Shown one piece after another: positions 1-8,382 of a stretch of 64,000 bases of DNA. A program made the translations under genes and the position numbers. Under the pieces are notes generated by a model that saw only the letters and a list, made by a program, of their open reading frames with translations, did no database searches and was not told where the DNA came from. Source of the DNA: JAFGRU01 sp016934985 (GTDB lineage: Bacteria > Desulfobacterota > Desulfuromonadia > Desulfuromonadales > JAAYDE01); NCBI GenBank assembly GCA_963665045.2, contig CAXXJQ010000003.1, positions 496,001 to 560,000 on the forward strand, read 5' to 3'. Every line of letters starts with the position of its first letter. The stretch's first letter is position 1.

Positions 1-1
1 T

Positions 2-265
2 CGTCTGACGGAACTCCAGGAGAGAAAAAAGGATTTGCTTCCCATTATTGAGAAGCAGGAGGGTGTTTCTGCCGATCAACAGGAAATGGCTCGAAACATT
101 CGCTTCGAAAACCGTCGTAACGCCTATCTCCTGAAGTTTTCCCTGAACTGGATTCGTAATCTGATGGAAATGTTTGGCAGAAGCAAACAGCCGGCGTCTT
201 ACGGCAGAAACGGCAACCAGGTGACCCTGCAGATGGGCGGCGGTTTGCTTTCAGGGAAGGTGTAA
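2..265 (+). CDS. flgN: FlgN-like flagellar export chaperone (C-terminal part)
   Basis: The reading frame is open from base 2, so the gene starts before the window; only the last 87 codons are present. The C-terminal pattern (NRRNAYLLKFSLNWI followed by a YGRNGN stretch) matches the FlgN family, cytoplasmic chaperones that hold the hook-associated proteins FlgK and FlgL before export. The stop lies one base before the flgK start, and flgK and flgL are its expected clients, which supports the call. A TTG at 35 could act as a start, but the upstream frame continues with a plausible charged helix, so I read it as internal. Confidence 0.75.
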   Translation, partial: RLTELQERKKDLLPIIEKQEGVSADQQEMARNIRFENRRNAYLLKFSLNWIRNLMEMFGRSKQPASYGRNGNQVTLQMGGGLLSGKV

Positions 266-266
266 C

Positions 267-1673
267 ATGGGAGGCCTGTTAAGTGCTCTGAATACCGGCA
301 AGATCAGCCTTTCTACAAATCAGAAGGCTATCGAGGTTACCGGCAACAATATCGCCAACGTCAACAACGAAGACTATTCCCGCCAGACCCCCGAGCTCAG
401 CCCAACCCCCACCTTGAATTATAAGGGCTTATTTATCGGGACCGGGGTAAAGATCAGCGATATCACCCGGGCGCAGGATGTTTTTGTAACTAATCAGTTG
501 CAGGAAAAATATGCGGATTTCGGGGAGGCCAACGCCAAATCAAGTCCCCTTTCCGAACTTGAACGGGTCTTCAGTATTTCCGAAGAGGGACTGGCAACGG
601 AAATCGACAAATTTTTTGATTCCTGGCAGGAACTTTCCACCAATCCTGGTGGATTAACCGAGCGTCAGATGGTTATACAGCAGGGTGAGCTTTTGTCTGA
701 TGCTTTCAGAGATGCCATGGCATCTCTCGACTCGGTTCAGCAGAACATCGATGACAGTCTGGTTTCCAAAGTTACGGATATCAATATCAATCTTGAGGCT
801 CTGACCGAACTCAACAGCCGTATCGCTACCTTGAAAACAGCGGGGACCAGCCCCAACAGCTTTCTCGATCAGCGCGATGCCATCCTTCAGGATCTGACCG
901 AGTCCCTGGGTGTGCAGGTCTATGAAGATGAAGCCGGCATGGTTTCGGTGCAGTTGCCCGGCGGTGTGCCGCTCGTCCAGGGGACTAGTCATCTTACCTT
1001 GACGGGAACGGTGGTCAATGGTCTGACCCAGTTTTCTATCGCGGACAACAATGTCAGTATCGATATCAGCGTCGAGGATGTGGGCGGCGAATTCGGGGGC
1101 ATGCTCGATGTTCGCGACAATCTGATCCCCGACTTAGGCAACAGTCTCGATGAACTTGCTTACAATATTGTTACCTCGGTCAACACCCAGCATCAGGCCG
1201 GGGTAGGCCTTGACGGCGTCAGCGGCCGTTCCTTTTTCGCCGATCTTGATCCGAATCCAGCAATTGGAATCCCCGGTGCCTGCCGCAACATGTCCGTGGC
1301 CCTGACCGATACGGATGAAATTGCCGCCGGGACCGATACCGGCAGTGGCGCCATGGTTGGCGACAACACCAACTCTTTGTTGATGGCATCTTTGGCTACT
1401 CAGAAAATTATCAATGGGTCTTCCTCTTTTACCGAATTTTATGCCTCCTTGACCGGGCAGGTTGGGCTGGAAGCATCGCAAAACAATCTGGAGCTGAGCA
1501 ACGCCGACGATACCATCGTCCAGTTGAAAAACCTGCGGGACGGTGTTCAGGGCGTGTCCCTGGAAGAAGAGATGATCAGCCTCATGCAGTATCAAAAAGG
1601 CTTTGAAGCTTCCGCCAAATTTCTAACCGCAGTTGACGAGATGATGAGCATGGTCATCTCCATGAAACGATAA
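267..1673 (+). CDS. flgK: Flagellar hook-associated protein 1
   Basis: FlgK forms the first hook-filament junction ring at the distal end of the hook. The N-terminus (residues 1-40) carries the rod/hook signature with the motif TGNNIANVNNEDYSRQ, and the C-terminus ends with the usual D0 helix (EEEMISLMQYQKGFEASAK). At 468 aa it is shorter than the enteric protein (about 550), meaning a reduced central domain. It starts one base after the FlgN-like stop and is followed 15 bases later by flgL, so the three are one transcription unit. Confidence 0.95.
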   Translation: MGGLLSALNTGKISLSTNQKAIEVTGNNIANVNNEDYSRQTPELSPTPTLNYKGLFIGTGVKISDITRAQDVFVTNQLQEKYADFGEANAKSSPLSELERVFSISEEGLATEIDKFFDSWQELSTNPGGLTERQMVIQQGELLSDAFRDAMASLDSVQQNIDDSLVSKVTDININLEALTELNSRIATLKTAGTSPNSFLDQRDAILQDLTESLGVQVYEDEAGMVSVQLPGGVPLVQGTSHLTLTGTVVNGLTQFSIADNNVSIDISVEDVGGEFGGMLDVRDNLIPDLGNSLDELAYNIVTSVNTQHQAGVGLDGVSGRSFFADLDPNPAIGIPGACRNMSVALTDTDEIAAGTDTGSGAMVGDNTNSLLMASLATQKIINGSSSFTEFYASLTGQVGLEASQNNLELSNADDTIVQLKNLRDGVQGVSLEEEMISLMQYQKGFEASAKFLTAVDEMMSMVISMKR

Positions 1674-1688
1674 AGAAACGGTGATTTT

Positions 1689-2645
1689 ATGAAAGCGACT
1701 CAAGGGACCACCTTTCGTTCTCTTCAAAATCATTTGAGCGAAATCGTCAATAAAATGAGCGGCCTGCAGGTGCAGTCGACCACCGGCAAACGTATAACCA
1801 AGCCGTCGGATGATCCGGCCGCAATCGGCCCCGTTCTTTATTCCCGCGCGCAGATCCGGCAGACCGACCGTTACATGGAGACCCTTGGGGTCGCGGGGGA
1901 TAAGCTGTCCATTCAGGATACCTTTTTGGGTGGCGCGGTGGATCTCCTCACCGATGTCCGGGACGAAGCCCTTAAAGCCATCAACAGTACCTTGAGCGAT
2001 TCGGATTTGTCCACCATTGCCGATAAAATTGCTTCCCTTAAAGAAGCGCTTTTGGGAACAGTCAACACGCAGGTGGAGGGAAAGTATATTTTTGCCGGCT
2101 ATATGGAAGACGTCCGGCCTTTTGAAGAAAATCCCACTTATGATCCACTTCTGTATGATCCTGCAAATTCCGCAACCTGGCCGGTGATTTATCAGGCCAA
2201 TGAAAATCCGATCACATTGGAAATCTCACCGGGTGAAATCATCGATGTGACTTCAGCCGGGTGCGCCACTTTTTTGGGTGACAGCGATAACGATGGTGTT
2301 GTCGATGCTGGTGGCATCGATATTTTTTATGTTTTGTCGGAAATGGAAACCGCTATTCGAAACAATGATATTCCCACTATCGAGGCCAATATCACAACGC
2401 TGGATGAGGGCATGACGCAGGTCATCAAAACGAGAAGTTCGCTGGGCATCAATGCTCAGCGTGCCGATACGTCCATGTCTCAACTGGAAGACGTTAAACT
2501 TGAATATCAAAAATCACTTTCCCGTTATGAAGACGCGGACTTGGTGGAGACCCTTTCTGAGTTGCTGGAGCAGGAGACCGCATTTCAGGCTGCGTTGGAA
2601 GTAACTTCCAGGGTCGCCAATTTATCCATATTGAATTACATGTGA
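1689..2645 (+). CDS. flgL: Flagellar hook-associated protein 3
   Basis: A 318-aa FlgL, the second junction protein between hook and filament. The N-terminal flagellin-like helix (residues 1-140, including TGKRITKPSDDPAAI) and the C-terminal helix (residues 230-318) are both recognisable. Residues 195-210 (GDSDNDGVVDAGG) form an Asp-rich loop resembling a calcium-binding repeat within the variable domain; whether it binds metal is unknown. It follows flgK closely and precedes csrA by 68 bases. Confidence 0.93.
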   Translation: MKATQGTTFRSLQNHLSEIVNKMSGLQVQSTTGKRITKPSDDPAAIGPVLYSRAQIRQTDRYMETLGVAGDKLSIQDTFLGGAVDLLTDVRDEALKAINSTLSDSDLSTIADKIASLKEALLGTVNTQVEGKYIFAGYMEDVRPFEENPTYDPLLYDPANSATWPVIYQANENPITLEISPGEIIDVTSAGCATFLGDSDNDGVVDAGGIDIFYVLSEMETAIRNNDIPTIEANITTLDEGMTQVIKTRSSLGINAQRADTSMSQLEDVKLEYQKSLSRYEDADLVETLSELLEQETAFQAALEVTSRVANLSILNYM

Positions 2646-2713
2646 TGGAGACCCGGAATCAGCGAAAAAGTTTTGCCTAACCAGGATGGTACAAATAGAC
2701 CAAGGAGGGTTGA

Positions 2714-2947
2714 ATGCTAGTCTTGACCAGGAAAGTCGGCGAAGGAATCGTCATCGGAAATGATGTCAAAATAACGATCCTTGAAACACGTGGGGGAACG
2801 GTTCGCATCGGGGTCGATGCACCGAAATCCAGAAAAATTTACCGTCAGGAAATCTACGAACGCATTTGCGAACAGAATAGGGAGGCACTGCAGTGGGATA
2901 TTGCGGATCTGAGTGTGTTAAGCGGCAAGCTTACGAACCAGAAATGA
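2714..2947 (+). CDS. csrA: Carbon storage regulator CsrA (translational regulator)
   Basis: CsrA is a small homodimeric RNA-binding protein that blocks or stabilises mRNAs by binding GGA motifs in hairpin loops or Shine-Dalgarno regions. The 77-aa protein opens with the hallmark MLVLTRKVGEGIVIG and has the conserved GVDAPKSRKIYRQEIYERI helix that carries the RNA-contacting region. The C-terminal tail is longer than in the 61-aa E. coli protein. Its own Shine-Dalgarno (AAGGAGGG) contains a GGA, so autoregulation is possible. The stop codon overlaps the fliW start as ATGA, indicating translational coupling with its antagonist. Confidence 0.96.
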   Translation: MLVLTRKVGEGIVIGNDVKITILETRGGTVRIGVDAPKSRKIYRQEIYERICEQNREALQWDIADLSVLSGKLTNQK

Positions 2948-3408
2948 CGAAAACCCGGAAAATAAATTCCCGGTTTGGTGAAATCGAATATGAACCGGGA
3001 AAAACTATCCTTTTCCCGGAAGGCATGATTGGCTTCGAGGAACTCCGGCATTTTGTTGTCATGCCAAATGATGAGGGACAGCCTCTTTTTTGGGTTCAAA
3101 GCGTTGAGGACCCGTGCGTTGCTTTTATCCTGGCCGATCCCACCCTCTTTTTCCCCGATTATCAGCTTCGTCCGGGAAAACCGGAACTGGATAAACTTGA
3201 TCTTGACAAAAAAGGAGATTGTTTTGTTTTAACGGTGGTCACCGTTCATCCGGACGGGCAGGTGACTTTCAACCTGGCTGCACCAATTCTTTTTGCGCCT
3301 GAAAAAAATCGGGCCATTCAGGTTATTCTCGAAAATGCCGGTTACCCCTCACGCGTTCCATTGCCTGGAGCCAAAGCTTTTTGCCCATCCTCGAAAGAGA
3401 AGCCCTAA
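2944..3408 (+). CDS. fliW: Flagellar assembly factor FliW, CsrA antagonist
   Basis: FliW binds either flagellin or CsrA and so couples flagellin synthesis to its export. The 154-aa product contains the family pattern: FGEIEYEPGKTILFPEGMIGFE near the N-terminus is recognisable in part as F-G-x-I and FPEGxxGFE, followed by FWVQSVEDPCVAFILADP. I chose the ATG at 2944 because it forms an ATGA overlap with the csrA stop and gives the usual family length; an upstream in-frame GTG/ATG would run far back into csrA. A strong terminator follows. Confidence 0.93.
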   Translation: MTKTRKINSRFGEIEYEPGKTILFPEGMIGFEELRHFVVMPNDEGQPLFWVQSVEDPCVAFILADPTLFFPDYQLRPGKPELDKLDLDKKGDCFVLTVVTVHPDGQVTFNLAAPILFAPEKNRAIQVILENAGYPSRVPLPGAKAFCPSSKEKP

Positions 3409-3443
3409 CTGCTCCAGAGAAATGAAATTTTGATTTTTATCAC

Positions 3444-3480
3444 ATAAAAGCGGGTAACACCATCCCGCTTTTATCTTGTT
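3444..3480 (+). terminator. Rho-independent terminator after fliW
   Basis: A perfect 11-bp stem (ATAAAAGCGGG, 3444-3454, with its complement 3464-3474) encloses a 9-base loop and is followed by CTTGTTTTAT. It closes the flgN-fliW unit. Confidence 0.85.
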
Positions 3481-3504
3481 TTATCGGTTTTTAGCCGAGG
3501 AAAA

Positions 3505-6297
3505 ATGTTGGCAAAAAAAAAGTGTATGCAGGCGACCCAAACAGCGGACAATTTGGATTCAAATACCATTGAGATGCTTACAAAAGCCTTGAAGGCGGGT
3601 TTTGAGTGTCTTCGCAATGGCGATTTGGCGAATGCTCAGAGCCTTTATGAAAAAGCCCTTCAGGTTGATCCTCGTCTTGACGAAGCTTGGCACTATCTTG
3701 GGGTGATAGAGCAGCAGTTGGGAAACCTCTCCCGGGCAAATGAATACCTTGCTACAGCTGTAAAGCTCAGTCCGGGGAATTTCCTTTGCCATTTCAATCG
3801 CGGTGTCATTCTGCAGGAGATGAATGACCTAGATGAAGCGGTGAATGAGTATCGCTTTGCCGTTAAGTTGAAACCTGATTATTTCCAGGCTCATGAAAAC
3901 CTTGGTGTGGCTTTGCAGGACCTGGGAAAAGTCCGCGAAGCAGCTGCTTCTTTTAAAAAAGCCCTCAAATATAATTCGAATTCAATCCTCGCCCGTCGTA
4001 ATCTTGGAACCGTTTTGGAGGCAGAAGGAAATTGGCGGGAGAGCCTCGCGCAGTTCAATCAGGTTTTGCACAACAATCCCGCTGATCCGGAAACCCGCAT
4101 GAAGAGGGCAATGCTTCTTCTGCGTTGCGGAGAGTATGAAAATGGCTGGAAGGAGTACGAGTGGCGTCAGCATTCGCCGGGTTTTCGTGATCAAAATCCG
4201 GCCCGGAGCTATCCTTTTCCCAAATGGGACGGGAGCGATCCTGCGGGGAAAACCTTGTTGATCCATTCCGAACAGGGCCTTGGCGATGAGGTCATGTTTG
4301 CTTCCTGTCTCCCGGATATGATCGCTGCCTTCGGACTCTGCATTGTGGAGTGTGACCCTCGCCTGCAGGACATTTTTCAAAGATCTTTTCCCAACGCTCA
4401 TATTATTTCACGCCGGTCTTTAAGTGACCTCTCCTGGGTGAATGACTTGCCGGCCATAGATTGGCGTCTTCCCATTGCGGGCCTGCCGCGATTTTTCCGC
4501 AAGAACCCGAAAGATTTCCCTCAAAAACCTTTTTTAAGTGCTGACTCTGGCCGATGTTCTCAGTGGGCTGAACGCCTTAACAAAGATAATGGGGAACTGA
4601 AAATCGGGATTTCATGGCGCGGAGGACGGGACGCCAGAGCAAAAACTTATCGCTCCATGGCGCTTGGCGAGATGGCCCCCATTCTGGAGATAGATGCCGC
4701 CCGCTTCATAAGCCTTCAATATGATGGTGACGCAGGGGAGGTGGATCAACTGCCCGAGCGGTTGCGCGGAAAAGTTGAATTTATGCCGGACCTCGACCTG
4801 TTTTCCGATCTGGAAAACTTGCTGGCCTTGATGTCAAACCTGGACCTGGTGATTTCCGTTGATAACTCGACAGTGCATTTTGCAGGAGCTCTTGGTGTGC
4901 CGACCTGGGCGCTTTTGCCTGCTCTGCCGGATTGGCGCTGGCAGGAAAAGGGGGAAGGAAGCGACTGGTATCCTTCGGTTCACCTCTGGCGGAGAAGTTT
5001 TTCCAATGAGGATTGGGAGCCGACTGCCCGCCGTGTGGCAGAAGCTTTGATGAATGTAGGTGTTTTGAGTCATTGTCAAGGCATGGATGCTTGTGAGATT
5101 GACCTCGACAGCGTGAAAAAATCAAAAATTATGGTGCAAGAGGCAGGGGAGAGGGCTGGCAATTCATCCGATCCATCCTGTCTCCTTCTCAATGATACTA
5201 GTGCCTGGTATCACTGGGGGTGTTCCTGTACCAGTATCGCCCTCCACGAAGGTATCCGGGGGCGCGGCTTTAGCCTTCAAGCACTTCCCCACTATCTGTC
5301 TTCCAGACTTTCCGGGTTGCCGTCGACCCTTGAGGAGTTCAGAGACCGGCCAAGGTTTCTCACCTGGCTCGAAAGGCAGCCTCATTTGATCGAACCCCTG
5401 CAAAGGGTTGAAAGTGTTGTTATCAACGGTGAAGGGACCCTTCATGGTCTTTCGGACAGCGCTGTCGGTCTTCTTTATCTGGCTTATCACGCCAAGCAGA
5501 CCCTGGGGAAGCATGTCCAGATCGTCAATCATTCCTGCTATCCGGACGGGACTGCTGACCTTTCCTCATCCCCGGCTCTGGAGCTTTACAAGGAGGTTTA
5601 CAGCGGCCTCGATTTTATCGGTATCCGGGAAACCATCAGTGCAGAATTGCTGGAGCAAATGGGAGTCAGGGTTGAGTCGACTTTTGACTGCCTTCCTCTG
5701 TTTCTCAGACAGTTTTTTCAGACCGCACCTGAGAAGGACGATCATGTCATCCTTGCAGGTTCTGTGGCATGGCAGCCCTCACAGATTCCTGCTTTCGCCA
5801 AGTGGATCGAGAGTTGCCGTAAAAAAGGGCTGAAAGTCAAAGTTCTGGTTGGCGCCGAAGCCTTCCTGGCAGGTGATGACGTCTCTTTTGTGTCTTCTCT
5901 GGCCGCGGTTTTACCCCAGCCAGCGTGGGAGCTGACAATGGCAACTTCCGAAAGTGAATGGTTGCAACATATTGCCAGCGCACGTCTTCTTGTCTCCGGG
6001 CGGTTTCATCACTCTCTTGCTGCCGCTTGGCTGAAAACACCTTTTCTTCTTTTTGGCAGCAACACGCCCAAAATACCCGGGCTTATGAAAATGCTGGGAT
6101 TGAATAATTCCTTTATCCCTTTTTCCAATGAATGGGGGAAGGATTTGGCGCGCAAAACCAAGTGTTCTCTCGCGAATCCAGGGGAAAACCTGGCGGACAG
6201 ACAAAAACTTCAGGATCTGGAAAAACTGAGTGAAAAAAACTTTTCCGGGCTTGAAAACTATCGGATCAAAAAAATAACTAAAGAAACCCAAAAATGA
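3505..6297 (+). CDS. TPR / GT9-like glycosyltransferase / polysaccharide pyruvyl transferase fusion, probable flagellin modification
   Basis: A 930-aa cytoplasmic protein in three parts. Residues 28-220 are about five TPR repeats. Residues 249-520 resemble heptosyltransferase-like (GT9/GT-B) domains, with LLIHSEQGLGDEVMFAS, GISWRGG and DNSTVHFAGALGVPTW (453-468). Residues 550-910 resemble the polysaccharide pyruvyl transferase fold: NGEGTLHG, GIRETISAELL and GRFHHSLAAAWL. TPR-GT9-like proteins beside flagellin genes are typically flagellin O-glycosylation enzymes, so filament modification is the likely role; sugar and linkage cannot be read from sequence. The ATG at 3505 follows GAGGAAAA. The gene stands between a terminator and the flagellin promoter. 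Confidence 0.78.
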   Translation: MLAKKKCMQATQTADNLDSNTIEMLTKALKAGFECLRNGDLANAQSLYEKALQVDPRLDEAWHYLGVIEQQLGNLSRANEYLATAVKLSPGNFLCHFNRGVILQEMNDLDEAVNEYRFAVKLKPDYFQAHENLGVALQDLGKVREAAASFKKALKYNSNSILARRNLGTVLEAEGNWRESLAQFNQVLHNNPADPETRMKRAMLLLRCGEYENGWKEYEWRQHSPGFRDQNPARSYPFPKWDGSDPAGKTLLIHSEQGLGDEVMFASCLPDMIAAFGLCIVECDPRLQDIFQRSFPNAHIISRRSLSDLSWVNDLPAIDWRLPIAGLPRFFRKNPKDFPQKPFLSADSGRCSQWAERLNKDNGELKIGISWRGGRDARAKTYRSMALGEMAPILEIDAARFISLQYDGDAGEVDQLPERLRGKVEFMPDLDLFSDLENLLALMSNLDLVISVDNSTVHFAGALGVPTWALLPALPDWRWQEKGEGSDWYPSVHLWRRSFSNEDWEPTARRVAEALMNVGVLSHCQGMDACEIDLDSVKKSKIMVQEAGERAGNSSDPSCLLLNDTSAWYHWGCSCTSIALHEGIRGRGFSLQALPHYLSSRLSGLPSTLEEFRDRPRFLTWLERQPHLIEPLQRVESVVINGEGTLHGLSDSAVGLLYLAYHAKQTLGKHVQIVNHSCYPDGTADLSSSPALELYKEVYSGLDFIGIRETISAELLEQMGVRVESTFDCLPLFLRQFFQTAPEKDDHVILAGSVAWQPSQIPAFAKWIESCRKKGLKVKVLVGAEAFLAGDDVSFVSSLAAVLPQPAWELTMATSESEWLQHIASARLLVSGRFHHSLAAAWLKTPFLLFGSNTPKIPGLMKMLGLNNSFIPFSNEWGKDLARKTKCSLANPGENLADRQKLQDLEKLSEKNFSGLENYRIKKITKETQK

Positions 6298-6305
6298 TCC
6301 GATAA
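6279..6305 (+). promoter_or_regulatory. Sigma-28 (FliA) promoter of the flagellin gene
   Basis: TAAA (6279-6282), a 15-base spacer, then TCCGATAA (6298-6305), 7 of 8 matches to the sigma-28 consensus TAAA-N15-GCCGATAA. The spacer contains the stop codon of the preceding glycosyltransferase-like gene. The expected start point near 6312 would give a leader of about 130 bases. Confidence 0.8.
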
Positions 6306-6330
6306 GGTACGTAACAGAAAAATAAAAATC

Positions 6331-6444
6331 GAAAGGAGGTGTGAATTCCGGAAAGATTTTTAGCATAGGTAAGTAGTAGAAAATTTGTAAAATCAAAACG
6401 ATCGGGCAAGGAAGCCCAAAACCAAAACTCAAGGAGGAAACACA
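6331..6444 (+). promoter_or_regulatory. Flagellin mRNA leader with candidate CsrA sites
   Basis: The leader holds four GGA motifs. One is in an exact copy of the real Shine-Dalgarno (AAGGAGG at 6333-6339), one at 6350-6352, one displayed in the loop of a small hairpin (GGGC-AAGGAA-GCCC, 6404-6417), and one in the Shine-Dalgarno itself (AAGGAGG 6431-6437, seven bases before the ATG). A loop GGA plus a Shine-Dalgarno GGA is the standard arrangement for CsrA repression of translation, as known for hag in Bacillus subtilis. csrA and fliW lie 3 kb upstream. The binding is inferred. Confidence 0.65.
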
Positions 6445-7872
6445 ATGGCTTTAACTATTAACACCAACGTAATGTCCCTTAATGCCCAGCGCAACCTGGG
6501 TAATTCCCAGAATGCACTGGCCAAATCAATGCAGCGCCTCTCTTCCGGTCTGCGCATCAACAGCGCCAAGGACGATGCAGCGGGTCTGGCTATTTCCGAC
6601 CGTATGACTGCTCAGATCCGTGGTCTGAATCAGGCTGCCCGTAACGCCAACGACGGTATCTCCATGGCCCAGACGGCAGAAGGTGCCCTGCAGGAAAGCA
6701 CCAACCTTCTGCAGCGTATGCGTGAACTGGCGGTACAGTCCGGTAATGACACCAACACTACCGGCGACAGAGCATCCCTCCAGGCGGAAGTCAGCCAGCT
6801 TCAGGCTGAACTCGAGCGTATCGCAACCACCACGACCTTCAACGGCCGTCGCCTGTTGGACGGTTCTCTTTCCGCTGCAACTTTCCAGGTCGGTGCCAAC
6901 GCTGGCGAGACTATCACCTTCGGCATCGGCAGCGCCAAGGCCTCCAGCATCGGCGGAATCGCAACCGAGCAGGGTGTCGAAGTGGCCGCAGCCGCCGCCA
7001 CTGACATCACCATCGCCATCGGCGGTGACGCGGCACAGAGCATTTCCAGCAGTGCCAACTTCGCAGTGACCGGCGATACCTATCGCGGTGCGAACTCTGC
7101 TTTTGCCAAGGCCGCAGCCATCAACGATGCCGGCATCTCCGGCCTGAGCGCCACGGCAGTCACTACAGGAACCCAGACCATGGGTACCATCGGTGGTTCC
7201 GCGACCGATACCTACTCTCTGAGCGTCAATGGCACAGCCATCTACTCCGCTACCGATGCGGCCGCCGGTATCTCCATAACCGCCGTTCGTGACGCTATCA
7301 ACGGTCAGAGCGCCAACACCGGCGTCACTGCCAGTGTCAACGGCGGGGACATCACCCTGACCGCGGCCGACGGTCGTGACATCGCTATAACCGAGAGCGG
7401 CACCGGTTTTGTTGCCGGTACCAATGGTATCTCCGTAACCGGCGGTGATTTTGATGGCACGCTTCTCGGCCAGATCACCCTGTCGGCGACCGACACCATC
7501 ACCTTCACCGGGACTACTGCCAACATCGGTTATACCGCCAACATCGCCAAGGATACCAGCGGCGTAGACACCATCGACGTATCCACCGTTTCCGGTGCCG
7601 AAACAGCCCTGAAGCGTGTTGACGCGGCTCTGACCACCATCGACAGCATGCGCGGTGATTTGGGTGCGGTGCAGAACCGTTTTGAGTCGACTATCGCCAA
7701 CCTCCAGAACGTTGCTGAAAACATTACCGCTGCCCGTTCCCGGATTCTGGATGCCGACATCGCTGAAGAAACTTCGGCCATGACCAAGCAGAACATCCTG
7801 CAGCAGGCTGGTGTATCCATTCTTGCACAGGCCAACCAGGTGCCTCAGCTCGCACTTTCCCTCCTCGGCTAA
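6445..7872 (+). CDS. fliC: Flagellin
   Basis: A 475-aa flagellin, the filament subunit. The conserved N-terminal D0/D1 (residues 1-165: INTNVMSLNAQRNL, SSGLRINSAKDDAAGLAISDRM, TTFNGRRLLDGS) and C-terminal D1/D0 (about 385-475: ESTIANLQNVAENITAARSRI, QANQVPQLALSLLG) are intact. The middle (about 170-380) is a Thr/Ser/Ala/Gly-rich variable domain, a likely surface for O-linked glycans. It has its own sigma-28 promoter and a terminator, so it is probably monocistronic and highly expressed, with post-transcriptional control by CsrA/FliW. Confidence 0.97.
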   Translation: MALTINTNVMSLNAQRNLGNSQNALAKSMQRLSSGLRINSAKDDAAGLAISDRMTAQIRGLNQAARNANDGISMAQTAEGALQESTNLLQRMRELAVQSGNDTNTTGDRASLQAEVSQLQAELERIATTTTFNGRRLLDGSLSAATFQVGANAGETITFGIGSAKASSIGGIATEQGVEVAAAAATDITIAIGGDAAQSISSSANFAVTGDTYRGANSAFAKAAAINDAGISGLSATAVTTGTQTMGTIGGSATDTYSLSVNGTAIYSATDAAAGISITAVRDAINGQSANTGVTASVNGGDITLTAADGRDIAITESGTGFVAGTNGISVTGGDFDGTLLGQITLSATDTITFTGTTANIGYTANIAKDTSGVDTIDVSTVSGAETALKRVDAALTTIDSMRGDLGAVQNRFESTIANLQNVAENITAARSRILDADIAEETSAMTKQNILQQAGVSILAQANQVPQLALSLLG

Positions 7873-7893
7873 TTCGGGAGGCATGATTGAACA

Positions 7894-7927
7894 GGTGGGG
7901 GTCCGGTTTTCCGGGCCTCCGCCTTTT
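7894..7927 (+). terminator. Terminator after flagellin gene
   Basis: A 13-bp GC-rich stem with three G-U pairs (7894-7906 with 7911-7923), a TTTT loop and a following T-run. It lies 22 bases after the flagellin stop. Confidence 0.75.
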
Positions 7928-7971
7928 CAAAAAAGTGCCGGAATATCGGCTAACGGATAAGGAGCAAAGCC

Positions 7972-8325
7972 ATGAAAGTAGAAGGCATAAACGCATTTGA
8001 CTCCTTCTCATCCTCCCAGAAAACAGTTTCTGCCGCGGAAGAGGTGGAGCGCCAAAGAAAAGAAGCGGATTTCTCAGACCAAAAGGCGGAAAAACAGCAG
8101 AAAAGTCCGCCGACCGAAGAAATCATGAATCGTATTAAAGAAATTACTCAGGACGGTGTTTACAGTGTCCGCTTTGAAACCGATGATGCTACCGAAAAAC
8201 TTGTTGTGCGTATTGTCGACCAGGAGTCCGGCGATGTCATACGCCAGATTCCTCCCGAGGATTTGTTGGGTTTGACCAAGCGCCTTGAAGATTTGCGCGG
8301 TAATATCATCCAGACTGAAGGGTAA
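7972..8325 (+). CDS. flaG: FlaG family protein
   Basis: A 117-aa protein: a charged, probably disordered first half (residues 15-55, rich in E, K and Q) followed by the conserved FlaG region with LVVRIVDQESGDVIRQIPPEDLL. FlaG proteins affect filament length and sit between flagellin and fliD in many polar flagellates, as here. The ATG at 7972 is preceded by AAGGAG. Its biochemical role is not well defined. Confidence 0.88.
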   Translation: MKVEGINAFDSFSSSQKTVSAAEEVERQRKEADFSDQKAEKQQKSPPTEEIMNRIKEITQDGVYSVRFETDDATEKLVVRIVDQESGDVIRQIPPEDLLGLTKRLEDLRGNIIQTEG

Positions 8326-8382
8326 GGGCGTACAGCCTGCCGCTAACATTTGGTGGGGAAAAGGATTAATAGAGGAGGCTTT

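Noticed and set aside
6333..6376. Possible leader peptide (GTG start at 6341) in the flagellin leader
   Set aside because: The AAGGAGG copy is only one base from the GTG, too close for initiation; I treat it as a protein-binding or decoy site.
6526..7884. 452-codon minus-strand frame opposite flagellin
   Set aside because: Shadow of the flagellin gene; no Shine-Dalgarno and Gly/Asp-rich nonsense translation.
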